From: DATBWZ01 sp036514535
GTDB taxonomy: Bacteria > JAMCPX01 > DATBWZ01
DNA: 64,000 nucleotides
Assembly: GCA_036514535.1 (NCBI GenBank)
Contig: DATBWZ010000089.1
Location: 1-64,000, forward strand
Reading direction: 5' to 3'
Numbering within the stretch: the first letter of the stretch is position 1; each line of letters opens with the position of its first letter. The translations under genes and the position numbers were made by a program. Below are positions 34,711 through 45,135 of this stretch, in pieces. Under the pieces are notes generated by a model, which ran no database searches, was not told the DNA's origin, and was given only the letters and a program-made list of their open reading frames with translations.

Positions 34711-34735
34711 TATAAAAAATGGAGGTATTTCCATA

Positions 34736-35548
34736 ATGACGGAACTCCGGTTTCTGCATATCTATAATGGATCAAGAAGCAGTAGTCTCAGGTTAGATAG
34801 AATAGCGGACTATCTGAAAGACATTCTTCCTGCCCTTGAAATTGATGTCAGGGATGAGAAAATACTTTTTAGCGAGATGGAACGAACAGCTAAAACTTTT
34901 GCCCTGCTCAGAGTGCGGGACCTGATGAAGCGATTTGTTCCAGAGGCGCCGTCAGAGCCGGAGATTAACTATGAATTGAAGCGGCTGAGAGATCCCTCAT
35001 TCACTATTTGGGGAATTCTGTACGAAGGATTCAGGCTCTCCGATGAACTCTCCAGGAGCATTCCCGCAGATGAAAGCGATCCCAGTCATCTTCATATATA
35101 TTTAACCAATCAGCTATTAGGCAGTTACGACATTGGGACAAGGCGTTATCACGCCAGGTATGCGATATACGCCTTCCCCTGCATAGCATCAACAACTGGC
35201 ATGGTTGTTGCTCCTGCTAAACCAAAGGAATATTACATGATAAAACAAAAGATAAAGAGATTTGCAGAAGACGAAATTTTTGATACAATGGTAAAAGAAG
35301 CTTTTAAGGGAAGATTCCTTGAGCATGATGATGAGAGGATGAACGAGGTAATGAAAGGCGTGATGTTACAGTGCATTTTTTATCATACAACCGGCGATCC
35401 ATTCTGCGAAAACAAAAACTGCAGGCTTTACAATGCCCATTGGCAGGAGGAATTGCTGTTGAGCCAGACAGGAGCTGAAGCTGGATTGTGCAAATCGCAT
35501 TCCCGCTCACTGTCGTCTATTTTTAATTTAAGGGCAAAAGGGACATAA
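34736..35548 (+). CDS. Degenerate archaemetzincin-like protein (putative DUF6775-type) between thi4 and thiC
   Basis: 270 residues from the ATG at 34736 (strong GGAGG; an upstream ATG at 34643 falls inside the structured RNA). Near the C-terminus, CIFYHTTGDPFCENKNC (213-229) aligns with the archaemetzincin signature HExxHxxGxxHC-x4-C: His217, Gly220 and the C-x4-C pair are kept, but the first His, the catalytic Glu and the third His are replaced by Cys, Ile and Phe. A later CKSH (252-255) takes the place of the CxxC of the structural zinc site. The N-terminal half resembles metzincin beta strands. It is therefore probably a zinc-binding pseudo-peptidase or a protease with an altered site. It ends 1 nt before thiC, so a thiamin-related role is likely. 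I recall this type as DUF6775 but cannot verify the number. Confidence 0.65.
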   Translation: MTELRFLHIYNGSRSSSLRLDRIADYLKDILPALEIDVRDEKILFSEMERTAKTFALLRVRDLMKRFVPEAPSEPEINYELKRLRDPSFTIWGILYEGFRLSDELSRSIPADESDPSHLHIYLTNQLLGSYDIGTRRYHARYAIYAFPCIASTTGMVVAPAKPKEYYMIKQKIKRFAEDEIFDTMVKEAFKGRFLEHDDERMNEVMKGVMLQCIFYHTTGDPFCENKNCRLYNAHWQEELLLSQTGAEAGLCKSHSRSLSSIFNLRAKGT

Positions 35549-35549
35549 G

Positions 35550-36824
35550 ATGACCATCCTGACCTTGTCAAAAAACGGAACAATTCCCGACGAAATAAAA
35601 GCCATCGCCCGGAAAGAAGGCATTGATCCCGAAATTCTGAGAACGAGAGTTGCCGATGGGTCAGTGATAGCAGTAAAGAATTCCAGAAGAAAAACACTTA
35701 TTGCGCCTCTTGGAATCGGAAAGGGATTAAAAACAAAGGTAAATGCAAATATCGGCACATCCGGCGATCTTTCCGAGATTCCGCTTGAATTGAAAAAACT
35801 GGAGGCCGCTGTGGAAGCAGGAGCAGATGCGGTGATGGACCTGAGCACAGGCAGCGGAGTGGATGAAACAAGAAGGACAATAATTGAAAACTCCCCCATC
35901 CCCGTCGGAACCGTTCCCATTTATCAGGCTGCTTTGGAAGCAGTGAAGCGCGGCAAATCGTTTGTTGAAATGGAACCCGAAGAGTTTTTTGAATGCATAG
36001 AAAAGCACGCGGAGGACGGGGTGGACTTTGTGACCGTTCACTGCGGTATAACTATGGAATCTGTAGAATCGCTGAAAAGACATGGGCGGGTGATGGGAGT
36101 GGTAAGCAGGGGCGGAGCGCTCATGACAGAATGGATGCTGCGCAACCGCAAAGAAAACCCGCTTTATGAACACTTTGACAAGATGATAGCCATTGCGAAA
36201 AAATATGACCTGGTCCTAAGCCTGGGCGACGCACTGAGGCCCGGAGCCATCGCAGATGCGTCGGACAACGCGCAAATCATGGAACTGCTGACATTGGGCC
36301 GGCTTACGCTTGAGGCAAGGAAAAGCGGCGTACAGATAATGATTGAGGGTCCCGGGCATATGCCCATGAACCAGATTGAGGCAAATGTGGTGCTGGAGAA
36401 GAAAATCTGCCAGGAAGCGCCCTTCTATGTGCTCGGGCCGCTTGTCACCGATGTAGCTGCGGGTTACGATCATATCTCCTCGGCAATCGGCGGCGCAATC
36501 GCTGCGGCTGCAGGGGCAGATTTTCTCTGTTATGTAACGCCAGCAGAGCACCTGAGGCTCCCGTCCGTTGAGGATGTGCGGACAGGGGTTATTGCCTCAA
36601 GAATCGCTGCCCATGCCGCCGACATAGTGAAAGGCGTTAAGGGAGCACAGGAGTGGGACATGAACATGTCAATGGCGCGCAAAGCGCTTGACTGGCACAA
36701 GCAATATTCCCTCTCCATTGATCCGGAAAGGGCAAAGGAACTGCGTGAATCCCTCCCTCCGGCAGACCTTGAGGTCTGCACCATGTGCGGCGCCTTTTGC
36801 GCAATAAAACTTCAGAAGGGATAA
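35550..36824 (+). CDS. thiC: ThiC-family phosphomethylpyrimidine synthase
   Basis: 424 residues. ThiC radical-SAM motif CTMCGAFC (C-x2-C-x4-C) at the C-terminus, plus VNANIGTSGD, MDLSTGSGVDETR, GTVPIYQA, SRGGALMTEWM, LSLGDALRPG and IEGPGHMP. It converts aminoimidazole ribotide to the pyrimidine part of thiamin. Anaerobes can carry a ThiC paralogue (BzaF) for 5-hydroxybenzimidazole; the thi4 context favours ThiC here. Length is the short form without the N-terminal extension of proteobacterial ThiC. No clear ribosome site; probably coupled to the upstream gene, whose stop lies 1 nt before. Confidence 0.93.
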   Translation: MTILTLSKNGTIPDEIKAIARKEGIDPEILRTRVADGSVIAVKNSRRKTLIAPLGIGKGLKTKVNANIGTSGDLSEIPLELKKLEAAVEAGADAVMDLSTGSGVDETRRTIIENSPIPVGTVPIYQAALEAVKRGKSFVEMEPEEFFECIEKHAEDGVDFVTVHCGITMESVESLKRHGRVMGVVSRGGALMTEWMLRNRKENPLYEHFDKMIAIAKKYDLVLSLGDALRPGAIADASDNAQIMELLTLGRLTLEARKSGVQIMIEGPGHMPMNQIEANVVLEKKICQEAPFYVLGPLVTDVAAGYDHISSAIGGAIAAAAGADFLCYVTPAEHLRLPSVEDVRTGVIASRIAAHAADIVKGVKGAQEWDMNMSMARKALDWHKQYSLSIDPERAKELRESLPPADLEVCTMCGAFCAIKLQKG

Positions 36825-36825
36825 A

Positions 36826-37500
36826 ATGGATATAAACACTGCGGAGAAAAACGATTCCATCCCTGTAATCCGCCTGCCCAGCGCAAACACCTGGGAGGAG
36901 GGCGAGGCAGGCTTTATAATCTCCTATCTGAAAACGCTCAGGCAACTACTCTTTTCACCTACTGATTTCTTCATTAGAACCTCTGGCTTGAAAGGATGGA
37001 TCATGCCTGTCCTGTTTGCTGTTCTTTGCGATATGACGGGTTTTCTCTTAATAATAATCTATGGACATAACACATTAGAATCTCTTGGTTATTTTAAATT
37101 TTATTCAAATATCTCTTTGCCATGGCTCTTTGTTGCATCTCCTCTATTTATTATCATCGGTTATATATTCGGGGCAATAATCCTTCATGCAAGCGTAATT
37201 ATTCTTGGCGGAAAGGGCGGAATCAACAAAACCCTCCGCATAGTAACATATTCCGCAGCATCCTCCGTTCTGCACGTCCTTCCCTATGGAAGCAACCTGT
37301 TCAGCTTCATCTTCAGAATAGCGATAACGATAAAGGGGCTACAAGCGCTTCACAATTTTTCAGCCGCGAGGGCTGTATTTGCAATACTGATGCCATTTAT
37401 CGGTTTGTTTGCGTTGGGAATACTTATAGTTCTAATACCGCTCTCCATTATCGGAGCAAGCTTCTTGAAGGAACTACTGGAATTCATCAGAATGACCTGA
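36826..37500 (+). CDS. YIP1-family membrane protein
   Basis: 224 residues. A charged N-terminus, then FSPTDFFIRTSGLKGWIMPVL, typical of YIP1-domain proteins, followed by five hydrophobic helices. The function in bacteria is unknown. It starts 1 nt after thiC and is co-transcribed; a transport or membrane role linked to thiamin is only a guess. Confidence 0.8.
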   Translation: MDINTAEKNDSIPVIRLPSANTWEEGEAGFIISYLKTLRQLLFSPTDFFIRTSGLKGWIMPVLFAVLCDMTGFLLIIIYGHNTLESLGYFKFYSNISLPWLFVASPLFIIIGYIFGAIILHASVIILGGKGGINKTLRIVTYSAASSVLHVLPYGSNLFSFIFRIAITIKGLQALHNFSAARAVFAILMPFIGLFALGILIVLIPLSIIGASFLKELLEFIRMT

Positions 37501-37561
37501 TGCTGACGCATTATTAATTCTTTTCAATAATCGTGCAATTCTCCTTGACTTATACACATAG

Positions 37562-37590
37562 TTGACAAAGATAATTTTTTATAATATAAT
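37562..37590 (+). promoter_or_regulatory. Consensus promoter of the chemotaxis operon
   Basis: TTGACA (37562-37567) and TATAAT (37585-37590) with a 17-bp spacer: a perfect sigma-70 consensus. Start near 37597, giving a ~73-nt leader before cheW (CGGAGG site). There is no sigma-28-like motif, so this chemotaxis operon seems housekeeping-controlled. Confidence 0.75.
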
Positions 37591-37669
37591 CAAATTATGG
37601 GTTATAACCTGCTAAATAACTTTCAATTGCAACTATAAATTACCAAAGCGTTAATAACGGAGGAATATT

Positions 37670-38167
37670 ATGGGGAAAAACCTTCACATTGTAGTCTTTT
37701 CTTTGGGTAAAGAGCTTTACGGCCTTGGGATTGATTCTGTCCACGAGATAGTCCGGGTTCCAGATATCACCTCTCTTCCTGATTCACCAGTTTTCTTAGA
37801 GGGGGTAATAAATCTCCGCGGCAAAATAATTTCAGTAATTGACCTGAGAAAGCGATTCAGGCTTGAAGGAACTGCAGAAATAACAGCAGCGAAAATACTC
37901 GTCATTGAAAATGAAGGCAATAAAATCGGTATCCTTGTTGACTCCGTGGCTGAGGTTCTCAAGATCCAGCCGGATGCTGTGGAAAAACCGCCCGAAATTG
38001 TTTCGGCTATAGGAATTGATTATATAAAAGGAGTAATTAAGGTAGAAGAAAAACTTATAATCATTCTTGAAATAAAGAAGATATTGAGCGTAGAAGAGAT
38101 GAAAAAATTAGGAAATAACATAAAGATGGAAAATAAACCCGATGGGCCAAAAATGGAAGCCCGATGA
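37670..38167 (+). CDS. cheW: Chemotaxis coupling protein CheW
   Basis: 165 residues. CheW fold motifs: VFSLGKELYGLGIDSVHEIVR, GVINLRGKIISVIDLRKRF and GILVDSVAEV. It links receptors to the CheA kinase. First gene of the operon; a ~100-nt gap separates it from the receptor gene. Confidence 0.95.
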   Translation: MGKNLHIVVFSLGKELYGLGIDSVHEIVRVPDITSLPDSPVFLEGVINLRGKIISVIDLRKRFRLEGTAEITAAKILVIENEGNKIGILVDSVAEVLKIQPDAVEKPPEIVSAIGIDYIKGVIKVEEKLIIILEIKKILSVEEMKKLGNNIKMENKPDGPKMEAR

Positions 38168-38267
38168 AAAACAACCTGCGCCAACACACATTTTATTTCG
38201 TGGACACCTGTGCATATCATGCAAGAAAAGCAAATTTAAAAAAACGTTTTAAAAGGAGGATATTACC

Positions 38268-40301
38268 ATGAAATTATCAGAATGGACCATCAGGAAAAAG
38301 CTTGCGGTTGCCTTTGGCACAGTTACATTCGGAGTCTTTCTGCTCCTGAGCTTTTTCATATACGCTGCTGTTATCATGGGAGATTTTGATGACAATTTAA
38401 AAGATTCCGGAATACTTCGGGAACAAACAAAAACCGGAAGGGACCTGCGGTTAGGAGTTATTCAAATACAGAAGATTGTTACAGATGCTTCTTTAACTAA
38501 AAATAGAATGGGCATTGATAAAGAAGCAAGAATGCAGTTAGATATGGCATATAAGAACATTGATAAATTAATTGATATAACAAAGGATCGTACTGAATTA
38601 CACAAGGATTTAGAAAGAATAAAAAGCGATCTCGGCAGCATGTGGGAAACCGGGGATAAGATGTTTAATGTATACCTTGCTGATTTTCAAAAAGGAAATG
38701 CAATTATGAATGAATTTGACAAGATATCCGCAGAAGTAATTCAAGAATCTGAGGACATGGCGGACGCTCTTGGTAAAACGGAAGATAAACTATTCTCAGA
38801 TATGGACAAAAACTTAACAAATGCAAAGCGGATCACAACGGTTGTCGCCATTATCATCATCATATTGTCATTGCTAGTACTTCCTCCAGTTCCTTATCTA
38901 ATAAGATCCATTACCGAGCCTTTGGAAAAGATTGTCGGGGTTACAAGACTGATAGCCGAAGGAGATCTCCAGGTAAGTGTTGATGAGAGCAGAAAGGACG
39001 AAATAGGCATCCTTTCACAGAATATGGGAAGAATGATTGTCTATTTAAAGGAGATGGCCACTGTTGCCGAAAAAATGGCGGAAGGAGACCTTAACAACGA
39101 TATAACACCAAAATCAGAAAGAGATGTGCTCGGCAGTGCCTTCAATAAGATGGTGCAGGGATTAAGGGAGATAGTAACGGAGATAAAATCAGGAGCAAAC
39201 CAGGTTGTCTCTGCATCCGATGAAATTGCATCAACATCCGAACAAGCTGCGAGAAATAATGATTCCTCTGCAACTGCAATAGAAGAGACAACCGCCACCA
39301 TACATGAAATGTCAATAAATATACAAAATGTGGCAAAAAATACTCAGAACCAGGCATCAGCGGTAACTCAGACATCTTCCTCAATCGGGCAGATGGTATT
39401 ATCCATCCAAAAAATAGCAAATACATCTCAGGAGCTTGTTGATTTGTCGCTCAAGACAAAAAAAGCGGTAGAAGCAGGGATGATATCTGTAGACAATTCT
39501 ATAAATGGAACAGATGAGATCAGTCAGGCAATCTCCAATTCCGCAAATACAATATTATCCCTGGGATCGCGGGCTGAAAATATAGGAAAAATCGTTGATG
39601 TAATTAAAGATATCGCCGACCAGACGAATCTCCTCGCCTTGAATGCCGCAATAGAGGCGGCAAGAGCCGGAGAACAGGGGCTTGGCTTTGCAGTGGTTGC
39701 GGAAGAGGTGCGAAAACTCGCTGAGCGTTCGGCAAAATCCACAAAGGAGATTGCTGAGTTGATCTCTGGAATCCAAAAAGAGGCGCAGGTATCAGTTAAA
39801 CTCATGGAAAAGTCCCTGGAGATCGCAGACAAAGGAGTTAGCCTAAATAAAAATGTAAGCGGAGCCTTTAAAGATATTGATACCAATGTAATAGAATTAG
39901 AAAAATATACGAAAGAGATCGGCTCTGCGACGCGGGAACAGAACAGTGGAAGTGAGCAGATCGCAAAAACAACAGAAAACCTCAGGGAGTTAACCCATGA
40001 AATAACATCTTCAATGGAGGAGCAGTCATCCGCTTCAGAGCAAATAGTAAAAACAATGGAGAAGATGAGGGAGATGATAAACCAGAACGCCTCAGGAACT
40101 ACAGAACTTGTATCTTCCGCACACCAGTTGAACGCTCAGGCTGAAAAATTCCTGCAGATTATCAGCAGGTTCTCACTCAACGAATCCGGGAAAGACGAAG
40201 TAGTCTTTCAAAAGAAAAAACCCAAAACTCTTGAAGACGCCGGCGGCAAAGACAAAAGAATTCCCGCGCAGAGAAAATTATCACGCATTGAGGCATCTTG
40301 A
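38268..40301 (+). CDS. Methyl-accepting chemotaxis protein
   Basis: 677 residues. Transmembrane helix 1 (~12-34), a four-helix-bundle periplasmic sensor domain (~36-185), transmembrane helix 2 (~187-211), one or two HAMP units ([20 protein letters not shown], quoted in part, and MAEGDLNND), and the cytoplasmic signalling hairpin with the conserved tip [20 protein letters not shown]. There is no C-terminal CheR/CheB-docking pentapeptide. GGAGG precedes the ATG. The signal is not predictable. Confidence 0.95.
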   Translation: MKLSEWTIRKKLAVAFGTVTFGVFLLLSFFIYAAVIMGDFDDNLKDSGILREQTKTGRDLRLGVIQIQKIVTDASLTKNRMGIDKEARMQLDMAYKNIDKLIDITKDRTELHKDLERIKSDLGSMWETGDKMFNVYLADFQKGNAIMNEFDKISAEVIQESEDMADALGKTEDKLFSDMDKNLTNAKRITTVVAIIIIILSLLVLPPVPYLIRSITEPLEKIVGVTRLIAEGDLQVSVDESRKDEIGILSQNMGRMIVYLKEMATVAEKMAEGDLNNDITPKSERDVLGSAFNKMVQGLREIVTEIKSGANQVVSASDEIASTSEQAARNNDSSATAIEETTATIHEMSINIQNVAKNTQNQASAVTQTSSSIGQMVLSIQKIANTSQELVDLSLKTKKAVEAGMISVDNSINGTDEISQAISNSANTILSLGSRAENIGKIVDVIKDIADQTNLLALNAAIEAARAGEQGLGFAVVAEEVRKLAERSAKSTKEIAELISGIQKEAQVSVKLMEKSLEIADKGVSLNKNVSGAFKDIDTNVIELEKYTKEIGSATREQNSGSEQIAKTTENLRELTHEITSSMEEQSSASEQIVKTMEKMREMINQNASGTTELVSSAHQLNAQAEKFLQIISRFSLNESGKDEVVFQKKKPKTLEDAGGKDKRIPAQRKLSRIEAS

Positions 40302-41161
40302 CGCTCACAGACCAGGAATTCAGGCTTTTTAGAAATCTCATCTACGAAGAATCCGGCATACTAATCAAAGAGACGCGAAAGGAGTTTCTTGAAAAGAGGG
40401 TTCTGAAGCGTATAAGTGAAACAGGCGCATCAAGCCCTTACTGGTACTACAGGTATATTGCCAGCATGAAAACAGACGAATTATTGGTACTTCTTGATCT
40501 CATGACAATCAATGAAACCTCTTTTTTCAGGAACAGACCGCAGATAGATTTTTTCAATAATTCCATCTTACCGGAACTAATTAAAAAAAAAGAAACAGGC
40601 GGGAGTAAAACCCTCCGGATATGGTCAGCCGGATGTTCTACCGGAGAAGAGCCCTATTCCATCGCAATGGGTATCTGTGAAACCATTGCGTATTCGCCGA
40701 ACTGGAATATAAAGATATTTGCGTCAGACATCAGTCTTGCCTCCTTAAAAATTGCAAAAGACGGTGAATACTCAGAAGATAAAGTCCGTGCGACTGTTGA
40801 CGATCATCTAATTGATAAATATTTTGAAAACAACGGAAACTTTTTCAGAATTAAAGATGAAATTAAAAAACTTGTAGTCTTTGATTTTAATAATCTGAAA
40901 AATGACAACGGTCTGCGCAACCTGGATGTAATTTTCTGCAGAAATGTCATAATTTATTTTCCAGAAGATAATCAAATAAAGTTGATAAACCGGTTCTATG
41001 AAAACCTTAGCCCGGGCGGTTATCTCCTGCTGGGACATTCAGAAAGCATTCAAGGATGGAATACAGGATTCAATTTTATACACAACAATAAGGGAACTGC
41101 TTATAAAAAACCGGAAGAGACAAAAACCAACGAAGATAATTTAAAAGGTGTAAACAGATAG
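40298..41161 (+). CDS. cheR: Chemotaxis methyltransferase CheR
   Basis: 287 residues starting at TTG (40298), overlapping the receptor stop by 4 nt (TTGA). N-terminal CheR domain then the SAM-binding domain: [40 protein letters not shown] and LLGHSES. It methylates receptor glutamates. It is followed by cheA after 2 nt. Confidence 0.95.
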   Translation: MTLTDQEFRLFRNLIYEESGILIKETRKEFLEKRVLKRISETGASSPYWYYRYIASMKTDELLVLLDLMTINETSFFRNRPQIDFFNNSILPELIKKKETGGSKTLRIWSAGCSTGEEPYSIAMGICETIAYSPNWNIKIFASDISLASLKIAKDGEYSEDKVRATVDDHLIDKYFENNGNFFRIKDEIKKLVVFDFNNLKNDNGLRNLDVIFCRNVIIYFPEDNQIKLINRFYENLSPGGYLLLGHSESIQGWNTGFNFIHNNKGTAYKKPEETKTNEDNLKGVNR

Positions 41162-41163
41162 TT

Positions 41164-43185
41164 ATGACTAATGATTTAGAACTCTTGAGCAAGGATGAAT
41201 TAGAAGAGCTCAAGCGCGCATTCTACTCACAGGCATACGAAATAATAACTGAGATACAGGATTCTGTCATGAAGTTTGAAGAGGCCGCCGAAGATAATGA
41301 GATACGCCAATCCATAAAAAGGGGAATCCACACCCTCAAAGGAGACTCCAATTCTTTCGGGTTAACCTCAATCGGAACGCTCTGCCATAAAATGGAGGAT
41401 GTGTTGTCCTGCGTGGAAAAAAAAGGACAAATAGATCGCGAAACAATTGACCTTTTATTAAATTCCATAGATACAATCAACAAACTTCTTGTTGAAAGCG
41501 AGTCAGGCAAGAATGAAACGGATATAAAAGACACCTTATATAAGATAGAAAATTATATCCAGCGGGAAAACATTCCATCAAAACAGGAAAAAAAGCGCAG
41601 CGTTTTTACTGAATATGAGAGGACACATATTAAAAATGCATTAAAAAAAGGCCTGAATTTATATGAAATAGAGGCGCTATTCCATCCGTTATGCGGTGAA
41701 AAAAACGCCGGAGCACTAATGATAGTACAAAAACTGACGAAGTCTGGTGAGGTAATTGTTTCAAAACCTGATTTTAAAGACAGCGATATTAACAATGCTG
41801 AAAAAATAACATTTATCTTTGCAACCAAGCTCAGCATGAAATCACTGGCATCCATCGTGCCAATTGGAGGCATCACCTCTAATGTTAATATAAATATATA
41901 TGAAGAAAACAAGGTTACTACATTGGAAAAAGCCGAAACATCCGTGGAGGCTGTAACTGAAAATAAAATATCCGCTTACAGAAACAAGATACTAAGAATA
42001 GATGTTTCAAAGGTAGATTCGCTGGTTAATCTTGTCGGAGAGCTGATAATCGGGCGAACAATGATAGACCAGATAACAAAAGATATGGAAAATGGCTCTA
42101 TAGATAATGAGGTAATAAACAGATTATCTGCGGCAAACATATATTTGGAACGGACTGTTTCTGATATCCAGAAGAGAGCGATGAAGATTCGTATGGTTCC
42201 TGTAAAATATGCCTTCCGGCTGTTAAACAAGATTGCCAGGGACATTTGTACTGAAAGCGGGAAAAGTGCCCGGCTTTATATCCATGGCGGAGATATTGAG
42301 CTTGATAAAAGTATCGTTGACCTTTTAGAAGAACCTATGGCACATATAATCAGAAATATGGTTGCTCATGGGATTGAAGATCCATCTTATAGAAAATCTG
42401 TTGGTAAACCTGAAGAGGGGACAATTACAATCAACGCCTACTATGAAGCAACACAAATAGTGGTATCAATATCTGACAATGGAAAAGGAATTGAGATTGA
42501 AAAACTCAAAAAAAGGGCGATTGAGAAAAACATTCTGAAAGCGAAAGAACTTGAAAATTTTTCTGATTCAAACGCCATTAATCTTATATTTCAACCCGGG
42601 TTGAGCACATCAGATACCGTAAGCGGAACCTCCGGCAGAGGAATTGGTATGGATATAGTAAAATCTGCAATTGAAGGATTAAAGGGGTCAATAGAAGTGG
42701 GATCAGCCCCTGGTAAAGGAACAACTTTTAACTTGCGGTTCCCCCTTACACTGGCAGTTATAAAATCCCTTTTATTTGAGATCGGAGACAAAACCTTTGC
42801 CTTGCCAATTTCAACCGTTGCAGAGGTCGCGAGTGTAACACCTGTGGATTTAAAAACAATAGACGGAAAGGCCATATTCATTTTAAGGGATGAAATTATT
42901 TCGGTACTCCAGATTAATGAGTTTTTCAAAATAAAAGGCGATAGCTTTAAGAAAAAATTTATCCTTATCCTGGACATTGGGAAAAAGAACACAGGATTTC
43001 TCGTTGACCGTTTAATTACACAACAAGAGATTGTAATAAAAACAGTTGAACAGAATTATACTCCTTCAAGCCTGATAGCTGGCGCGTCAATACTTGGGAA
43101 CGGAAAGATCGTCCTCATTCTTAACGCTGCAGCTATTTTTAAAAAGGCTGTAGAGGAAGAAAGGAGAAAAAAAGCGGATATATGA
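41164..43185 (+). CDS. cheA: Chemotaxis histidine kinase CheA
   Basis: 673 residues. P1 HPt domain with the phosphorylated His in IKRGIHTLKGDSNSFG (about residue 57), a P2-like region (~150-260), P3 dimerisation helices (VDSLVNLVGELIIG), P4 ATP domain with DNGKGIEIEKL and SGRGIGMDIV, and a C-terminal CheW-like P5 domain. Standard layout. Overlaps cheB by 4 nt. Confidence 0.96.
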   Translation: MTNDLELLSKDELEELKRAFYSQAYEIITEIQDSVMKFEEAAEDNEIRQSIKRGIHTLKGDSNSFGLTSIGTLCHKMEDVLSCVEKKGQIDRETIDLLLNSIDTINKLLVESESGKNETDIKDTLYKIENYIQRENIPSKQEKKRSVFTEYERTHIKNALKKGLNLYEIEALFHPLCGEKNAGALMIVQKLTKSGEVIVSKPDFKDSDINNAEKITFIFATKLSMKSLASIVPIGGITSNVNINIYEENKVTTLEKAETSVEAVTENKISAYRNKILRIDVSKVDSLVNLVGELIIGRTMIDQITKDMENGSIDNEVINRLSAANIYLERTVSDIQKRAMKIRMVPVKYAFRLLNKIARDICTESGKSARLYIHGGDIELDKSIVDLLEEPMAHIIRNMVAHGIEDPSYRKSVGKPEEGTITINAYYEATQIVVSISDNGKGIEIEKLKKRAIEKNILKAKELENFSDSNAINLIFQPGLSTSDTVSGTSGRGIGMDIVKSAIEGLKGSIEVGSAPGKGTTFNLRFPLTLAVIKSLLFEIGDKTFALPISTVAEVASVTPVDLKTIDGKAIFILRDEIISVLQINEFFKIKGDSFKKKFILILDIGKKNTGFLVDRLITQQEIVIKTVEQNYTPSSLIAGASILGNGKIVLILNAAAIFKKAVEEERRKKADI

Positions 43186-44273
43186 AAAAGATAAGGGTGC
43201 TTGTGGTTGACGATTCAGCCTTTATGAGAAAAATCATCCCGCAGTTATTAAATTCAGATCCGGAGATAGAGGTGGTAGGCACTGCAATGGACGGCATTTT
43301 TGCCCTGGAAAGAATAAAAACTTTGACCCCCGATGTTATAACTCTTGATATCAGCATGCCAAGGATGGACGGTATTGAAACCCTCAGGCATATAATGAAA
43401 GAATTTCGCATCCCAACAATTATTATCAGCTCCCTGACTACAAAAGACGCTGATTTAACTTTTCAGGCTTTAGAAATTGGGGCCTTTGATTTTATCACAA
43501 AACCACTAAATGCAATTTCAACCCATATCCATGAAATAAGCAACGAATTAATACAAAAAGTGAAAACATCGTTTAAAAATCCTTCCTGGAGTCAAAAAAT
43601 TAAAAATGTCCCGCCTCTAATTGTAAAAAATAAAGAGACGGCAACTCTCTCCAGAAAGACCGCGGACAAAGTCCTCGCCATAGGCACTTCAACAGGAGGA
43701 CCAAATGCCCTGTCTTATCTGCTGCCTCAGTTCCCAAGAGATTTCCCTGCCGGAATACTCATAGTGCAACATATGCCGGAGGGATTCATAGGGATGTTTG
43801 CGTCAAGACTAAACTCTATGTGCGAAATAGACGTAAAAGAAGCGGAGGACGGAGATATTGTGCTCTCGGGGAGGGCATTGATAGCTCAAAGCAACAAGCA
43901 TTTAAAAATCAAACAACAGCCGCTCGGCACAATTGCAGTCATGAGCAGTTCGCCTCCGGTCAATGGACACAGACCATCTGCAGATATACTCTTTAAATCA
44001 GTTGCTGCCGAATATGGAGCCAATGCAGTTGGACTAATAATGACAGGAATGGGGGACGACGGAGCAGCCGGGATCGGAGAGATAATGAAATGCCAGGGGC
44101 TTACCATTGCCCAGGACAAAGACAGCTGTGTTGTCTTTGGCATGCCAAAAGCCGCAATAGATAAGAAGCATATTCACCATATAGTCCCGCTTGACAAAAT
44201 TAAAGATTTCTTGTTAAATATTTTTAATAATAACACCGTGGGTACTAATACTTCTGCAGGAGGTGGACAGTGA
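43182..44273 (+). CDS. cheB: Chemotaxis methylesterase CheB
   Basis: 363 residues. N-terminal receiver with phospho-Asp in ITLDISMPRMDGIETL, linker, then the methylesterase domain: IGTSTGGPNAL (catalytic Ser), VQHMPEGF (His) and MTGMGDDGAAGI (Asp). It removes receptor methyl groups when phosphorylated. Overlaps cheA and the next cheY. Confidence 0.96.
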   Translation: MKKIRVLVVDDSAFMRKIIPQLLNSDPEIEVVGTAMDGIFALERIKTLTPDVITLDISMPRMDGIETLRHIMKEFRIPTIIISSLTTKDADLTFQALEIGAFDFITKPLNAISTHIHEISNELIQKVKTSFKNPSWSQKIKNVPPLIVKNKETATLSRKTADKVLAIGTSTGGPNALSYLLPQFPRDFPAGILIVQHMPEGFIGMFASRLNSMCEIDVKEAEDGDIVLSGRALIAQSNKHLKIKQQPLGTIAVMSSSPPVNGHRPSADILFKSVAAEYGANAVGLIMTGMGDDGAAGIGEIMKCQGLTIAQDKDSCVVFGMPKAAIDKKHIHHIVPLDKIKDFLLNIFNNNTVGTNTSAGGGQ

Positions 44274-44677
44274 AACAGCCAAACAGCATAATATTCAACA
44301 AGTCCTTTAAATGTATAATTGCTGATGATTCGCAATTTGCACGGATGAATATTGGCAAAATAGTATCCTCAATCGGAGGACAAGTGACCGGAGAAGCAAA
44401 AAATGGTATAGAAGCGATAGAACTCTACTTCAGAATAAAACCAGATATTCTGCTCCTGGACATCACTATGCCGGAACTGGACGGTATTGAAACCCTGAAG
44501 ATAATCATGGACAAAGATAACACAGCAAAAATAATAGTAATAAGTTCTCTGGGTCACAAGAAAATGATGCTGAATGCCATTTCTCTGGGCGCAAAGCATT
44601 TTATCACAAAACCGTATAATTCCGAACAGGTAAGTCTGGTTATAAAATCAGTTCTTGAAAACGGAGCGGACCAATGA
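44270..44677 (+). CDS. cheY: CheY-type response regulator (first of two)
   Basis: 135 residues, GTG start at 44270 with AGGAGGTGG upstream, overlapping the cheB stop (GTGA). Single receiver: IIADDSQFARMN (acid pocket), phospho-Asp in LLLDITMPELDG, Thr/Ser in VISSLG and Lys in FITKPYN. It could act as the motor output or as a phosphate sink. Confidence 0.92.
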   Translation: MKQPNSIIFNKSFKCIIADDSQFARMNIGKIVSSIGGQVTGEAKNGIEAIELYFRIKPDILLLDITMPELDGIETLKIIMDKDNTAKIIVISSLGHKKMMLNAISLGAKHFITKPYNSEQVSLVIKSVLENGADQ

Positions 44678-45135
44678 GATATGAATATATAGAACCATTC
44701 ATGAAGTCCACGATAGAGGTCATTTCAAAAACAATACAATCCGAAATCTCAAAAGGGGATATTGTACTCATAGAACATAACGAAATTAATGATGATGTTG
44801 CTATTGTAATAAAAATTGCAGGCGATTCAGAAGGCGGCATTATACTGACAATGGATACTGTAACTGCAATAAAAATATCCAACAGGATTCTGAAAGAGAA
44901 CTTTGAAATGCTCACCCCTTTATGTCTGGATTCCTTGGCGGAAATTGCAAATACGATAACCGGAAACGCAATCAGCCTGATTAATGATATGGGATATGAT
45001 ATCAGGACAAATCCACCGTTGATTCTCGTAAAAGACAACGGGGTGAAAAATATCTTTAATGTGGAGATATTCTGCGTGCCAATATTTACACGCGACGGAG
45101 ATATCACTATGAACATTGCGTTGAGGACAAACTAA
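44674..45135 (+). CDS. cheX: CheX-type phosphatase
   Basis: 153 residues. The central LDSLAEIANTITGNA segment has the E-x2-N pattern of the CheC/CheX/FliY phosphatase active site; only one such motif is present, as in CheX. N-terminal IEPFMKSTIEVI matches the first helix of CheX. It probably dephosphorylates one of the two flanking CheY proteins, taking the place of CheZ, which is absent. Overlaps cheY1 by 4 nt. Confidence 0.85.
   Translation: MRYEYIEPFMKSTIEVISKTIQSEISKGDIVLIEHNEINDDVAIVIKIAGDSEGGIILTMDTVTAIKISNRILKENFEMLTPLCLDSLAEIANTITGNAISLINDMGYDIRTNPPLILVKDNGVKNIFNVEIFCVPIFTRDGDITMNIALRTN

Noticed and set aside
34515..34735. TPP riboswitch
   Set aside because: The CUGAGA and GAACCUGAUC-type blocks are missing in this gap despite the thiamin context.
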